Shown here: one piece after another, positions 23,764-32,553 of the stretch | How the letters are laid out: each line of letters opens with the position of its first letter | Position numbering within the stretch: position 1 is the stretch's first letter | DNA from: Paenibacillus ottowii | GTDB lineage: Bacteria; Bacillota; Bacilli; Paenibacillales; Paenibacillaceae | Assembly (NCBI RefSeq): GCF_006874425.1 | Contig: NZ_VIJZ01000016.1 | Coordinates: 1-64,000 of the forward strand | Length of the DNA stretch: 64,000 nt | Direction of reading: 5' to 3' | Made by a program: the position numbers and the translations under genes | The notes under the pieces: generated by a model | Told to the model about the DNA's origin: nothing | The model's database searches: none | The model's input: the letters and a program-made list of their open reading frames with translations, nothing else

Positions 23764-26700
23764 ATGGCAGTATTATCAACTGGACCCATTGCAAACGATC
23801 CTGTTCTAGGAGTCAGACCCACCCAACTAGTCACAGTAAAAATAGATAACCGAGATTCTGCAAATTCTTCTACTGTTTTGATTGAGGGTTTTATTTTAAA
23901 CGGTAGCAGAACATTATATGTACAACAACAAGTAGTAGTGGGACCAAATGCAGTTTTGACTAGTAATTTCTTTGCAGGTTTCAACGCATTTGAGTTTGTG
24001 TTTACCACAAGCGGACCAGCAGAGGATGAAACTCAAATTTCTGTTTGGGGTAAAGATGCATTGGGACAATTAGTACCTGCGCATCGGTTAGTATCTGATG
24101 AACTTTTAGGAACCGATCGAGGCGTCCAGGGACCTCAGGGTGTCCAAGGTGCTCAAGGTCCTCTAGGTCCACAAGGCGTTCAAGGCCCTCTAGGTGCTCA
24201 AGGTCCTCTAGGTCCACAAGGCGTTCAAGGCCCTCTAGGTGCTCAAGGTCCTCTAGGTCCACAAGGTGCTCAAGGCCCTCAAGGAGCCCAAGGCGATCAA
24301 GGACCACAAGGAGTCCAAGGCGACCAAGGACCACAAGGAGTCCAAGGAGTTCAAGGTGACCAAGGACCTCAAGGTGTTCAAGGTGATCAAGGACCACAAG
24401 GAGTCCAAGGCGACCAAGGACCACAAGGAGTTCAAGGCGACCAAGGATCTCAAGGTGTTCAAGGACCACAGGGAGTTCAAGGTGATCAAGGACCACAGGG
24501 AGTTCAAGGTGATCAAGGACCACAGGGTGTCCAAGGGGATCAAGGACCACAGGGAGTTCAGGGTGATCAAGGCCCTCAAGGCGACCAAGGACCTCAAGGC
24601 GTTCAAGGCGATCAAGGACCTCAGGGTGTTCAAGGACCACAAGGAGTTCAAGGTGACCAAGGACCGCAAGGTGTTCAAGGTGACCAAGGACCGCAAGGTG
24701 TTCAAGGTGATCAGGGACCACAAGGAGTCCAAGGCGACCAAGGACCGCAAGGTGTTCAAGGTGATCAGGGACCACAAGGAGTCCAAGGAGACCAAGGACC
24801 ACAAGGAGTTCAAGGCGACCAAGGGCCTCAGGGCGCTCAAGGCGACCAAGGACCACAAGGAGTTCAAGGCGACCAAGGACCACAGGGTGTCCAAGGAGAC
24901 CAAGGACCACAGGGTGTTCAAGGTGATCAAGGACCTCAAGGCGTCCAAGGCGATCAAGGACCTCAAGGCGTCCAAGGCGATCAAGGACCGCAAGGAGTTC
25001 AAGGCGACCAAGGACCTCAGGGTGTCCAAGGCGACCAAGGACCACAAGGAGTTCAAGGTGATCAAGGACCACAAGGAGTCCAAGGCGACCAAGGACCTCA
25101 GGGAGTCCAAGGCGATCAAGGACCTCAAGGCGTCCAAGGCGATCAAGGACCACAGGGAGTTCAGGGTGATCAAGGACCTCAAGGAGTCCAAGGCGATCAA
25201 GGACCTCAGGGAGTTCAGGGAGACCAAGGACCGCAAGGAGTTCAAGGTGATCAAGGACCTCAGGGAGTCCAAGGAGATCAAGGACCACAAGGAGTTCAAG
25301 GTGATCAGGGACCTCAAGGTGTTCAAGGTGTTCAAGGACCACAAGGAGTCCAAGGCGATCAAGGACCTCAAGGCGTTCAAGGTGATCAAGGACCTCAAGG
25401 CGTTCAAGGTGATCAAGGACCGCAAGGAGTTCAAGGTGATCAGGGACCACAAGGCGTCCAAGGCGATCAAGGACCTCAGGGAGTTCAGGGTGATCAAGGA
25501 CCTCAAGGCGTCCAAGGCGATCAAGGACCGCAAGGAGTTCAAGGAGACCAAGGACCACAGGGCGTTCAAGGCGACCAAGGACCTCAGGGTGTTCAAGGAG
25601 ACCAAGGACCGCAAGGAGTTCAAGGAGACCAAGGACCTCAGGGTGTTCAAGGAGACCAAGGACCGCAAGGAGTTCAAGGAGACCAAGGACCACAGGGAGT
25701 CCAAGGAGACCAAGGACCACAGGGCGTTCAAGGCGACCAAGGACCTCAGGGTGTTCAAGGAGACCAAGGACCACAGGGTGTCCAAGGCGACCAAGGACCA
25801 CAGGGTGTTCAAGGTGATCAAGGACCTCAAGGAGTTCAGGGTGATCAAGGACCTCAGGGAGTTCAGGGAGACCAAGGACCGCAAGGTGTTCAAGGTGATC
25901 AAGGACCTCAAGGCGTCCAAGGCGATCAAGGACCTCAGGGAGTTCAGGGTGATCAAGGACCTCAAGGCGTCCAAGGTGATCAAGGACCTCAAGGCGTCCA
26001 AGGTGATCAGGGACCTCAAGGAGTCCAAGGTGATCAGGGACCTCAAGGAGTTCAAGGTGACCAAGGACCTCAAGGAGTCCAAGGAGACCAAGGACCACAG
26101 GGTGTCCAAGGTGATCAAGGACCTCAAGGAGTCCAAGGTGATCAAGGACCGCAAGGAGTCCAAGGTGATCAGGGACCTCAAGGAGTCCAAGGTGATCAAG
26201 GACCTCAAGGAGTTCAAGGTGATCAAGGACCTCAAGGAGCTCAAGGTGATCAAGGACCTCAGGGCGTTCAAGGAGACCAAGGACCACAGGGTATTCAAGG
26301 TGATCAAGGACCACAAGGAGTCCAAGGCGACCAAGGACCACAAGGAGTTCAAGGTGATCAGGGACCACAAGGAGTCCAAGGCGACCAAGGACCTCAGGGT
26401 GTTCAAGGAGACCAAGGACCACAAGGAGTTCAAGGCGACCAAGGACCTCAGGGTGTTCAAGGAGTTCAAGGACCTCAGGGAGTTCAAGGTGATCAAGGAC
26501 CTCAGGGTGTCCAAGGCGACCAAGGACCTCAAGGCGTCCAAGGCGATCAAGGACCACAGGGTGTCCAAGGCGACCAAGGACCTCAAGGCGTCCAAGGCGA
26601 TCAAGGACCTCAGGGAGTTCAGGGTGATCAAGGACCTCAAGGCGTCCAAGGCGATCAAGGACCTCAGGGAGTTCAAGGAGACCAAGGACCGCAAGGCGAC

Positions 26701-27606
26701 CAAGGACCACAAGGAGTTCAAGGAGACCAAGGACCACAAGGAGTTCAAGGCGACCAAGGACCGCAAGGAGTTCAAGGTGATCAGGGACCTCAAGGCGTTC
26801 AAGGCGATCAAGGACCTCAGGGTGTTCAAGGTGATCAAGGACCACAGGGTGTTCAAGGAGACCAAGGACCGCAAGGCGACCAAGGACCACAAGGAGTTCA
26901 AGGTGACCAAGGACCGCAAGGAGTTCAAGGTGATCAAGGACCTCAGGGAGTCCAAGGCGACCAAGGACCGCAAGGAGTTCAAGGCGACCAAGGCGACCAA
27001 GGCCCTCAAGGCGTTCAAGGTGATCAGGGACCTCAAGGCGTTCAAGGCGATCAAGGACCACAGGGTGTTCAAGGTGATCAAGGACCACAAGGAGTCCAAG
27101 GCGATCAAGGACCACAGGGAGTTCAGGGTGATCAAGGCCCTCAGGGTGTTCAAGGAGACCAAGGACCGCAAGGAGTTCAAGGCGACCAAGGACCTCAGGG
27201 AGTTCAGGGAGACCAAGGACCGCAGGGAGTTCAAGGCGACCAAGGCCCTCAGGGAGTTCAGGGTGATCAAGGCCCTCAAGGCGTTCAGGGTGATCAAGGC
27301 CCTCAGGGTGTTCAAGGAGACCAAGGACCGCAAGGAGTTCAAGGCGACCAAGGACCTCAGGGTGTTCAAGGTGATCAAGGACCTCAGGGTGTTCAAGGTG
27401 ATCAAGGACCTCAAGGAGTTCAGGGTGACCAGGGACCTCAGGGTGTTCAAGGTGATCAAGGACCTCAAGGAGTTCAGGGTGACCAGGGACCTCAGGGTGT
27501 TCAAGGTGATCAAGGACCGCAAGGCGTCCAAGGTGACCAGGGACCACAAGGAGTCCAAGGTGACCAAGGCCCTCAGGGACCTCAAGGCGAGCAAGGACCA
27601 GCTTAA
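23764..27606 (+). CDS. Giant collagen-like protein (about 387 Gly-X-Y triplets)
   Basis: A 1280-residue protein. Residues 1-119 are a globular head shared with the upstream gene. From residue 120 to the end every third residue is Gly, I see no break, and the commonest unit is the nonapeptide GDQGPQGVQ. Gln fills nearly every Y position; X is Val, Asp or Pro. The collagen part has one Ser, no Thr, no Lys and essentially no Arg, so it is acidic and offers almost no O-glycosylation sites. It ends GEQGPA with no C-terminal domain. A triple helix of this length would be a rod of roughly 330 nm at 0.29 nm per residue. AGGAGG precedes the ATG. No signal peptide is visible. The plan recalls exosporium filament proteins such as BclA, but with the globular domain at the N-terminus. 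Surface or spore-surface location is inferred. Confidence 0.88.
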   Translation: MAVLSTGPIANDPVLGVRPTQLVTVKIDNRDSANSSTVLIEGFILNGSRTLYVQQQVVVGPNAVLTSNFFAGFNAFEFVFTTSGPAEDETQISVWGKDALGQLVPAHRLVSDELLGTDRGVQGPQGVQGAQGPLGPQGVQGPLGAQGPLGPQGVQGPLGAQGPLGPQGAQGPQGAQGDQGPQGVQGDQGPQGVQGVQGDQGPQGVQGDQGPQGVQGDQGPQGVQGDQGSQGVQGPQGVQGDQGPQGVQGDQGPQGVQGDQGPQGVQGDQGPQGDQGPQGVQGDQGPQGVQGPQGVQGDQGPQGVQGDQGPQGVQGDQGPQGVQGDQGPQGVQGDQGPQGVQGDQGPQGVQGDQGPQGAQGDQGPQGVQGDQGPQGVQGDQGPQGVQGDQGPQGVQGDQGPQGVQGDQGPQGVQGDQGPQGVQGDQGPQGVQGDQGPQGVQGDQGPQGVQGDQGPQGVQGDQGPQGVQGDQGPQGVQGDQGPQGVQGDQGPQGVQGDQGPQGVQGDQGPQGVQGDQGPQGVQGVQGPQGVQGDQGPQGVQGDQGPQGVQGDQGPQGVQGDQGPQGVQGDQGPQGVQGDQGPQGVQGDQGPQGVQGDQGPQGVQGDQGPQGVQGDQGPQGVQGDQGPQGVQGDQGPQGVQGDQGPQGVQGDQGPQGVQGDQGPQGVQGDQGPQGVQGDQGPQGVQGDQGPQGVQGDQGPQGVQGDQGPQGVQGDQGPQGVQGDQGPQGVQGDQGPQGVQGDQGPQGVQGDQGPQGVQGDQGPQGVQGDQGPQGVQGDQGPQGVQGDQGPQGVQGDQGPQGVQGDQGPQGVQGDQGPQGVQGDQGPQGAQGDQGPQGVQGDQGPQGIQGDQGPQGVQGDQGPQGVQGDQGPQGVQGDQGPQGVQGDQGPQGVQGDQGPQGVQGVQGPQGVQGDQGPQGVQGDQGPQGVQGDQGPQGVQGDQGPQGVQGDQGPQGVQGDQGPQGVQGDQGPQGVQGDQGPQGDQGPQGVQGDQGPQGVQGDQGPQGVQGDQGPQGVQGDQGPQGVQGDQGPQGVQGDQGPQGDQGPQGVQGDQGPQGVQGDQGPQGVQGDQGPQGVQGDQGDQGPQGVQGDQGPQGVQGDQGPQGVQGDQGPQGVQGDQGPQGVQGDQGPQGVQGDQGPQGVQGDQGPQGVQGDQGPQGVQGDQGPQGVQGDQGPQGVQGDQGPQGVQGDQGPQGVQGDQGPQGVQGDQGPQGVQGDQGPQGVQGDQGPQGVQGDQGPQGVQGDQGPQGVQGDQGPQGVQGDQGPQGVQGDQGPQGPQGEQGPA
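24121..27603 (+). repeat. Collagen-coding 27-bp tandem repeat array
   Basis: Nearly 3.5 kb of degenerate 27-base repeats coding GDQGPQGVQ. Copies differ mostly at synonymous third positions (GGA/GGC/GGT, GTC/GTT, CCT/CCA/CCG). Occasional units are shorter or longer by whole triplets (GVQGVQ, GDQGDQ), as expected from slippage held in frame by selection. The array is prone to length change and to assembly collapse. Confidence 0.93.
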
Positions 27607-27628
27607 GGTCAAGGTATATTTAGAGGAC

Positions 27629-27664
27629 TCAAAAGTTATTTATAACTTTTGGGTTCTTTTTTTC
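27629..27664 (+). terminator. Terminator of the collagen-like gene
   Basis: CAAAAGTTA / TAACTTTTG stem with a 4-base loop, then GGTTCTTTTTTTC. Confidence 0.8.
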
Positions 27665-27693
27665 TTAAGTTCATGTTTGCAGTTATGGTGTAA

Positions 27694-27751
27694 CGAAAAA
27701 ATACCTTTGTCGAAGCTTCATGGAAATTATTCCAAGAGACTTCGACAAAGG
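27694..27751 (-). terminator. Long hairpin terminator of the leftward glycosyltransferase
   Basis: A perfect 12-bp outer stem CCTTTGTCGAAG / CTTCGACAAAGG continues inward through TGGAA/TTCCA. On the minus strand it is followed by TATTTTTT. Confidence 0.8.
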
Positions 27752-27799
27752 CATTGGGAAATAATTGTTGGCCAATATTCTATTCAGCCTTGTTGTAAT

Positions 27800-29329
27800 T
27801 TAGGGCAACACAACCACTTTCTCTTTACAGGACGCAACAAATTTTGCATATTGAATACAAGTTTCCAATGAATCATTTGGCTCCATTGGCCACCATCGAA
27901 TGGCTCCCCTGGGAGCTTTGGAGGCATAGGTTTCGATTTCTGATGGAATTCGACCTACAACCACAATTTCAATCTCCCTAAAGTTGTTTTCAATGCCCTT
28001 TTGGAGTGTCTTATTTAATTGTGTATGCTCTATTTCAGGGTAGGAATGGGGGATCGGGAACAATATTGAGAATTTTGAGGTATCTTCTTGAATAACGTGA
28101 GCAGATTTCCGGGCAGGATCGTTCGTAGAAGTCTCCCATATACGACGATATGGCAGTAGCTGGGGTAAATCGAGTTCTTTCAATCTCATTTGAATCCTTT
28201 GAAAATAGCATCTGTATAGTTCCCCTACAAGAACCTGAATCTGCTTATTTCTGAGGAATGTAGTGTTATTTCCATGTTCGTTACGATACTGGATATATAT
28301 TAAATCAGGGACGTTCACTATTTTAGTACAAAGAAATGTCCGAACCAGCATATCGTAATCATCTGCTACCAGCAGTTCATTGCGATGGCCTCCGATCAGA
28401 TGATAACAGTCCCTCGTCCACGCACGTGGATGATTGGGTAAACCGACCAGATGACGAATGGTTTTGCCATTAATGGTCGTATGCTTTTGTGCATTTTGCC
28501 ATCTGTTCATTTCATGCAACCAGACTCGATAATGAACACTGTAACCAAAGCCACAATCCCAGCCGTACCAATGCGCATGATTGCTCCCTGCATACACCTC
28601 AGCACAATCTCCATAAACAAAGCCACAGTCAGGGTTTTGTTGAAATGCTTTGACGATTTTCTCTAGGCAGTCAGGAGTTAGCTCATCATCATGATCGACT
28701 TCTACTAAAATTTCCCCTGTACAGAGACCTGCTGCAAACCTTTTGATAGCCCCTATATAACCATTGCGGGAATCTTGGCGATATCTCCGCACACGGTGAT
28801 CCTCTAAAGGGAGCAAATACTCCTGGTATGTCTCATCTTCATCCCCGGAATCATCCACGATTACCCATTCCCAGTTCTTGTAAGTCTGCTTCAACAAAGA
28901 TTGGTAAGGTCGTTGAATTTTTTCTTTTGATCTGTAACTGGCAGTAAACACGGATATTAAAGGTGTGTTTGAAGAGAAATGTGTTGGAGGAATCATTTTA
29001 TTCTCCGGAAGAGGATCTGTTGCCTTAAGCCAGCAGAAAAATAAATGCATAGGTTGAATTCCGTCTGGTGATTGGAAGTGCAACCAGCGTTTTTTTTCGT
29101 GGCGAGGTAACGCCTTTAGTGCTGAAAATTCTCCCCACTCTCCTCCAAGCGAGACGTAAACCCGAGGCTTTTGGAGGCTATTGTCTATAAGTGGTTGATC
29201 AGCCTCATACAAGTTTATTGTAATGTGATTTTTTTCTAATCTATCTATCAATTCTTTTACATGATCCTTTAAAACCTTCTTCGATACAAATAAATGAGCT
29301 GTCAATAGCGGAGTGAAATTCAATGACAT
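27800..29329 (-). CDS. Family 2 glycosyltransferase with extra N- and C-terminal regions
   Basis: A 509-residue protein. After an N-terminal region of about 120 residues, a GT-A domain begins PLISVFTASYRSKEKIQRPY. It has the nucleotide-binding VIVDDSGDEDE and the metal-binding DXD as EVDHDDELTPD. A region after about residue 400 (FSILFPIPHSYPEIEHTQLN) seems to be a further domain, perhaps a degenerate second transferase. ATG 29329 is six bases from AAAGGGG; ATG 29335 abuts the site. It is transcribed towards the collagen-like gene and divergent from the next glycosyltransferase. It probably adds sugar to a surface glycan or protein. Confidence 0.82.
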   Translation of the reverse strand: MSLNFTPLLTAHLFVSKKVLKDHVKELIDRLEKNHITINLYEADQPLIDNSLQKPRVYVSLGGEWGEFSALKALPRHEKKRWLHFQSPDGIQPMHLFFCWLKATDPLPENKMIPPTHFSSNTPLISVFTASYRSKEKIQRPYQSLLKQTYKNWEWVIVDDSGDEDETYQEYLLPLEDHRVRRYRQDSRNGYIGAIKRFAAGLCTGEILVEVDHDDELTPDCLEKIVKAFQQNPDCGFVYGDCAEVYAGSNHAHWYGWDCGFGYSVHYRVWLHEMNRWQNAQKHTTINGKTIRHLVGLPNHPRAWTRDCYHLIGGHRNELLVADDYDMLVRTFLCTKIVNVPDLIYIQYRNEHGNNTTFLRNKQIQVLVGELYRCYFQRIQMRLKELDLPQLLPYRRIWETSTNDPARKSAHVIQEDTSKFSILFPIPHSYPEIEHTQLNKTLQKGIENNFREIEIVVVGRIPSEIETYASKAPRGAIRWWPMEPNDSLETCIQYAKFVASCKEKVVVLP

Positions 29330-29570
29330 AATCATTCCCCTTTACCAGTTTCGAACATCAACGAGAGGGATGTGCCGATCAGACGTAAGTTATTGTTTTT
29401 ACTGAAACATTCATTTTCCCGGCATCATTCTATTTCCCAGCAATATATATGTATGTGTATGTGCATGTGTTCGGGGATGTGAGGAAAATGCCAGCCCATA
29501 TAAACATAGCGAATTAAATCGTTTGAAACCTCCGTTAGACACCTAAGCATAAAAGAAAGGTGGAGTAAGC

Positions 29571-30437
29571 GTGCAATGCCCATTAGTAAGTGTAGTTATA
29601 CCTGCATATAATCGGCCGTATACGCTAAAAATCGCCATCGACAGTGTATTGGAACAAACTTATCCGAACATCGAGATCATTATCTGCGATGACAGTACAA
29701 CGAATGAAGTACAAGAAATGCTTGATTCTTATTTAGATTCTTTTCCCCAAATTAAATATTATAAAAATGATAAAAATCTTTTTCTCGGAAATTGGCATAA
29801 ATGTTTTGATTTAGCGTCAGGTGAATATATCAATTACTTGATGGATGACGACATGTTTCACAAAGAAAAAATAGCAAAGATGATTTATTTTTTTGAAAAT
29901 TTTGAAAACATCACACTGGTTACCTCGTATCGGCAAACCATGGATGAATCAGGGGCTATTCTCCCACCGCTCTGTGCAACGGAAAGGTTGTACGAGGAAA
30001 CAAGGATAATGGACGGAAGAATGTTGGCAAACGTTGCATTAACTCGTTGTTTAAATGTGATTGGTGAACCTACGACAGTGTTATTTAAAAAAGCAGATCT
30101 TATCGAACGGTTTGGAGTATATAAAGGAAAACAGTATTCTCTTCTTAATGATTTAGCTTCTTGGTTGAACTTACTATCAAAGGGAAAAGCAGTGTATATT
30201 ACTGAAGCGCTGAGCTATTTCCGAATACATCCCAATCAAAATAATCAGACGCTTGGTCAAAGTGCGTTCACGGAATGGTTAGATATTATAATTGCCTCAA
30301 GAGAGGATGGATTTCTTGATACTAACGATTTGTTTAAAGCTGCACTTCATTCTTATCAGGAACGTATAAGAGGTCGTCCACCATTTGTTGCAGATATCAA
30401 GCGAATTGAAATGATATTAAAAACATTAGAAACCTAG
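29571..30437 (+). CDS. Family 2 glycosyltransferase
   Basis: A 288-residue GT-A enzyme. It opens PLVSVVIPAYNRPYTLKIAI, continues with SVLEQTYPNIEIIICDDST, and has the DXD motif as YLMDDDMFHKEK. No membrane segment is present. The start is GTG 29571 with AAAGGTGGAG before it; there is no better ATG. It leads a rightward three-gene unit with a sugar aminotransferase and an acyltransferase, suggesting it transfers the amino sugar they make. Confidence 0.86.
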   Translation: MQCPLVSVVIPAYNRPYTLKIAIDSVLEQTYPNIEIIICDDSTTNEVQEMLDSYLDSFPQIKYYKNDKNLFLGNWHKCFDLASGEYINYLMDDDMFHKEKIAKMIYFFENFENITLVTSYRQTMDESGAILPPLCATERLYEETRIMDGRMLANVALTRCLNVIGEPTTVLFKKADLIERFGVYKGKQYSLLNDLASWLNLLSKGKAVYITEALSYFRIHPNQNNQTLGQSAFTEWLDIIIASREDGFLDTNDLFKAALHSYQERIRGRPPFVADIKRIEMILKTLET

Positions 30438-30470
30438 CTTGCTCATCCCATATGCAAAGGAGGCTGGCTG

Positions 30471-31610
30471 ATGTTCGACATTCCCTTCTTACGACCTAAT
30501 TTAGTAAAAAAGGAACGATTTATTGCTAATTTTGAGAAAATAGAAGAGACGCGGATTTACTCCAATTATGGTCCCTTAAATAATCTGTTTGAAGAGCGGG
30601 TAATTGCACAAATGTTTGATGGAATCGGTTCAGCTGTGACCGTTCATAACGCTACAATCGGCTTGATTTTGGCGATCGCTCAAAGCAAGCGACCACAGGG
30701 CAAATATGCTGTTATGCCAAGTTTTACTTTTGCTGCCACTCCACTTGCCGCTGAGTGGTGCGGGCTAGAACCCTACTTCCTTGATATTGAGCCGGAAAAT
30801 TGGCAAATGAATAGGGAGCAGTTAGAGCAGACAGTCAAGCTGCTGGGAGATGAGATTGCGGTAATCGTTCCTTATGCCACTTTCGGTACAGCCCTTGATT
30901 TATCCGTGTACAATAAGCTGCAGGAGCAAGGAATTCCGGTAGTCATTGATGCTGCTGCCAGTTTTGGAACGATAACTTCCGAGGAAGCCACCCATTTTGG
31001 CAAAGGCTTTGGAGGAGCCGTAGTATTCAGCTTTCATGCCACCAAATCATTTGGTATTGGAGAGGGTGGATTGGTATACAGTTTGGACCGAGATGTTATT
31101 AGGCGAATTCGTCAAGCGGGAAATTTTGGTTTCTCCAGCAGCAGGGAATCTGTCATCCAAGGTCTTAACAGTAAGATATCCGAGTATACCGCCGCTATCG
31201 CTTTAGCCACACTCGATCATTTCAAGACTGTACGGGAGAATAGAAGGACGATCTACGAATATTATCTTCAAGAACTGATCCAAGCAGACTTATTAGAACG
31301 AGGATGGTCCGTACAAAAAACGCAAGGATCGGTTGTTCATCAATTTGTCCCTATTCTTAGTCCGGATTCACACACGAATCAAGAGGTTGTTAAGTTATTA
31401 GCCTCTAATTCAATAGAAGCTAGAACCTATTTTTCTCCGGCGTGCCATCAGCAGAAGCAGTTCCAAAGCTATACGCGGTCTACTCTTCATGTTACCGAAC
31501 ATATTGCCAAACATATTGTCAGCCTGCCCTTGTGGGAGGAACTGGACGAGATTATTATTCGAAAAATTGTGAACGTTCTAAGAAACCTGGGAAAAGAGAA
31601 AGCCAGATGA
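30471..31610 (+). CDS. DegT/DnrJ/EryC1/StrS-family sugar aminotransferase
   Basis: A 379-residue PLP enzyme. The catalytic Lys is residue 192 in SFHATKSFGIGEGG. VIDAAASFG carries the Asp that contacts the PLP nitrogen, and the N-terminal IPFLRPNL is typical. These enzymes convert keto sugars on nucleotide carriers to amino sugars. No dehydratase is adjacent, so the keto-sugar donor must come from elsewhere. AAAGGAGG precedes the ATG, and its stop overlaps the next start (ATGA). Together with the NeuD-type gene it suggests an N-acylated amino sugar such as those on bacterial surface glycans. Confidence 0.88.
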   Translation: MFDIPFLRPNLVKKERFIANFEKIEETRIYSNYGPLNNLFEERVIAQMFDGIGSAVTVHNATIGLILAIAQSKRPQGKYAVMPSFTFAATPLAAEWCGLEPYFLDIEPENWQMNREQLEQTVKLLGDEIAVIVPYATFGTALDLSVYNKLQEQGIPVVIDAAASFGTITSEEATHFGKGFGGAVVFSFHATKSFGIGEGGLVYSLDRDVIRRIRQAGNFGFSSSRESVIQGLNSKISEYTAAIALATLDHFKTVRENRRTIYEYYLQELIQADLLERGWSVQKTQGSVVHQFVPILSPDSHTNQEVVKLLASNSIEARTYFSPACHQQKQFQSYTRSTLHVTEHIAKHIVSLPLWEELDEIIIRKIVNVLRNLGKEKAR

Positions 31611-32248
31611 GGGAACTCGTTATTTGGGGATCGGGCGGACATGCGAGGGAAATCAACTGGTTATGTGAAGAGCTAGGAGTTCGAGTGATAGGTTTCTTAG
31701 ACGAACGGCCTGAGACAAAAGGGCAGAGTGTAGATGGTGTTCCTGTACTGGGGACGTTGACCGACATTAAAGCGTTAAAATATGAGGTAGAGCTGATATG
31801 TGCGGGGGTGGGTGATCCAGCGTTAAAGAAGCGATTCGCTTATCATACAATTCAATCGGGATTTCGTATCGCGGCCCCGCTAATACATCCACGTGTTCGA
31901 TTGTCTCGAAGAAACACCATTGGAGAGGGAAGTATGATCTTTGAAGGAGCTGTCCTGTCGGACAATATTAAGATCGGACAGCACGTAATTATCAATCGGA
32001 GTGTTAACGTGAGTCATGATGCGGTTATTGGCGATTATGTAACCATAGCCCCCGGTGTAAATTTGGCAGGCAATGTAACCATAGATGAGGGAGCCTATAT
32101 CGGCATTGGCGCCTCGGTGCGGGAGAAATGCCACATCGGCTGTTGTTCTATGATCGGTGGAGGTGCTTTTGTGAAAGAGGATATACCCAGCTTTAGCATG
32201 GCTGCAGGTATACCAGCCGTCGTTAAAAAACGACTTGATATGCCTTAA
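31607..32248 (+). CDS. NeuD/PglD-type sugar O- or N-acyltransferase
   Basis: A 213-residue enzyme. The N-terminal Rossmann-like part, VIWGSGGHAREINWL, binds the nucleotide sugar. From about residue 90 the hexapeptide repeats of a left-handed beta-helix appear (IGEGSMIFEGAVL, IGQHVIINRSVNVSHDAVIGDYVTI). It uses acyl-CoA to acylate a sugar amine or hydroxyl. ATG 31607 overlaps the aminotransferase stop by four bases, so the two are translationally coupled, like PglD with PglE. It is the last gene of the glycosylation locus. Confidence 0.88.
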   Translation: MRELVIWGSGGHAREINWLCEELGVRVIGFLDERPETKGQSVDGVPVLGTLTDIKALKYEVELICAGVGDPALKKRFAYHTIQSGFRIAAPLIHPRVRLSRRNTIGEGSMIFEGAVLSDNIKIGQHVIINRSVNVSHDAVIGDYVTIAPGVNLAGNVTIDEGAYIGIGASVREKCHIGCCSMIGGGAFVKEDIPSFSMAAGIPAVVKKRLDMP

Positions 32249-32322
32249 GCCTCCTTCTTTTGAAACAGAGCATATTCAAATTCGTAGCAATCTGCTTGGC
32301 AATGAAGTGATTTACCTGCCAA

Positions 32323-32377
32323 AAGGCTGTACCGGAAAAGGTTTTTATGACCTGACCTGGTACGGCCTTATTATATT
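32323..32377 (+). terminator. Terminator-like hairpin, second copy of the repeated element
   Basis: AAGGCTGTACC pairs with GGTACGGCCTT (one G-U), with AGGTTTTTATGACCT inside the loop, then TTATATTTTA. Length, arms and inner segment match the element at 21124. Confidence 0.7.
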
Positions 32378-32453
32378 TTAAGCTGGATGAATATACTCGT
32401 TTTACAGGTTAGTAAAAATTAAAATTTATTTTTGATTATTTTTGTATTGCATA

Positions 32454-32500
32454 TTTTCAAATTCAAACAAAAGTGTTATAGTCTCCATAAACAAAAATAA
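32454..32500 (+). promoter_or_regulatory. Probable rha promoter with DeoR-type direct repeats
   Basis: TTTTCA (32454) and TATAGT (32477), 17 bases apart, form a weak promoter. Two AAACAAAA repeats (32465-32472 and 32489-32496, 24 bases apart) flank the -10. Bacillus subtilis RhaR binds imperfect direct repeats in front of rhaEW, so these are candidate RhaR sites. Confidence 0.5.
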
Positions 32501-32553
32501 ACACTATAATAAAGTGATTCAAAACTAAAACAGAACTTGGAGGTCTTTTTCCT

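Noticed and set aside
23764..27606. CRISPR array suggested by the dense repeats
   Set aside because: The repeats are contiguous 27-base coding units with no unique spacers and no cas genes.
24002..27871. Three more very long open frames over the collagen gene (two on the minus strand, 24002-27547 and 24253-27612; one on plus, 24266-27871)
   Set aside because: They are by-products of a 27-base repeat whose length is a multiple of three and which has no stop in these frames. They lack ribosome sites, and their Leu-rich or Lys-rich products have no natural domain.
29440..29472. Alternating TG-rich tract as a possible Z-DNA or regulatory element
   Set aside because: Short and imperfect, in an ordinary divergent promoter region; no further support.
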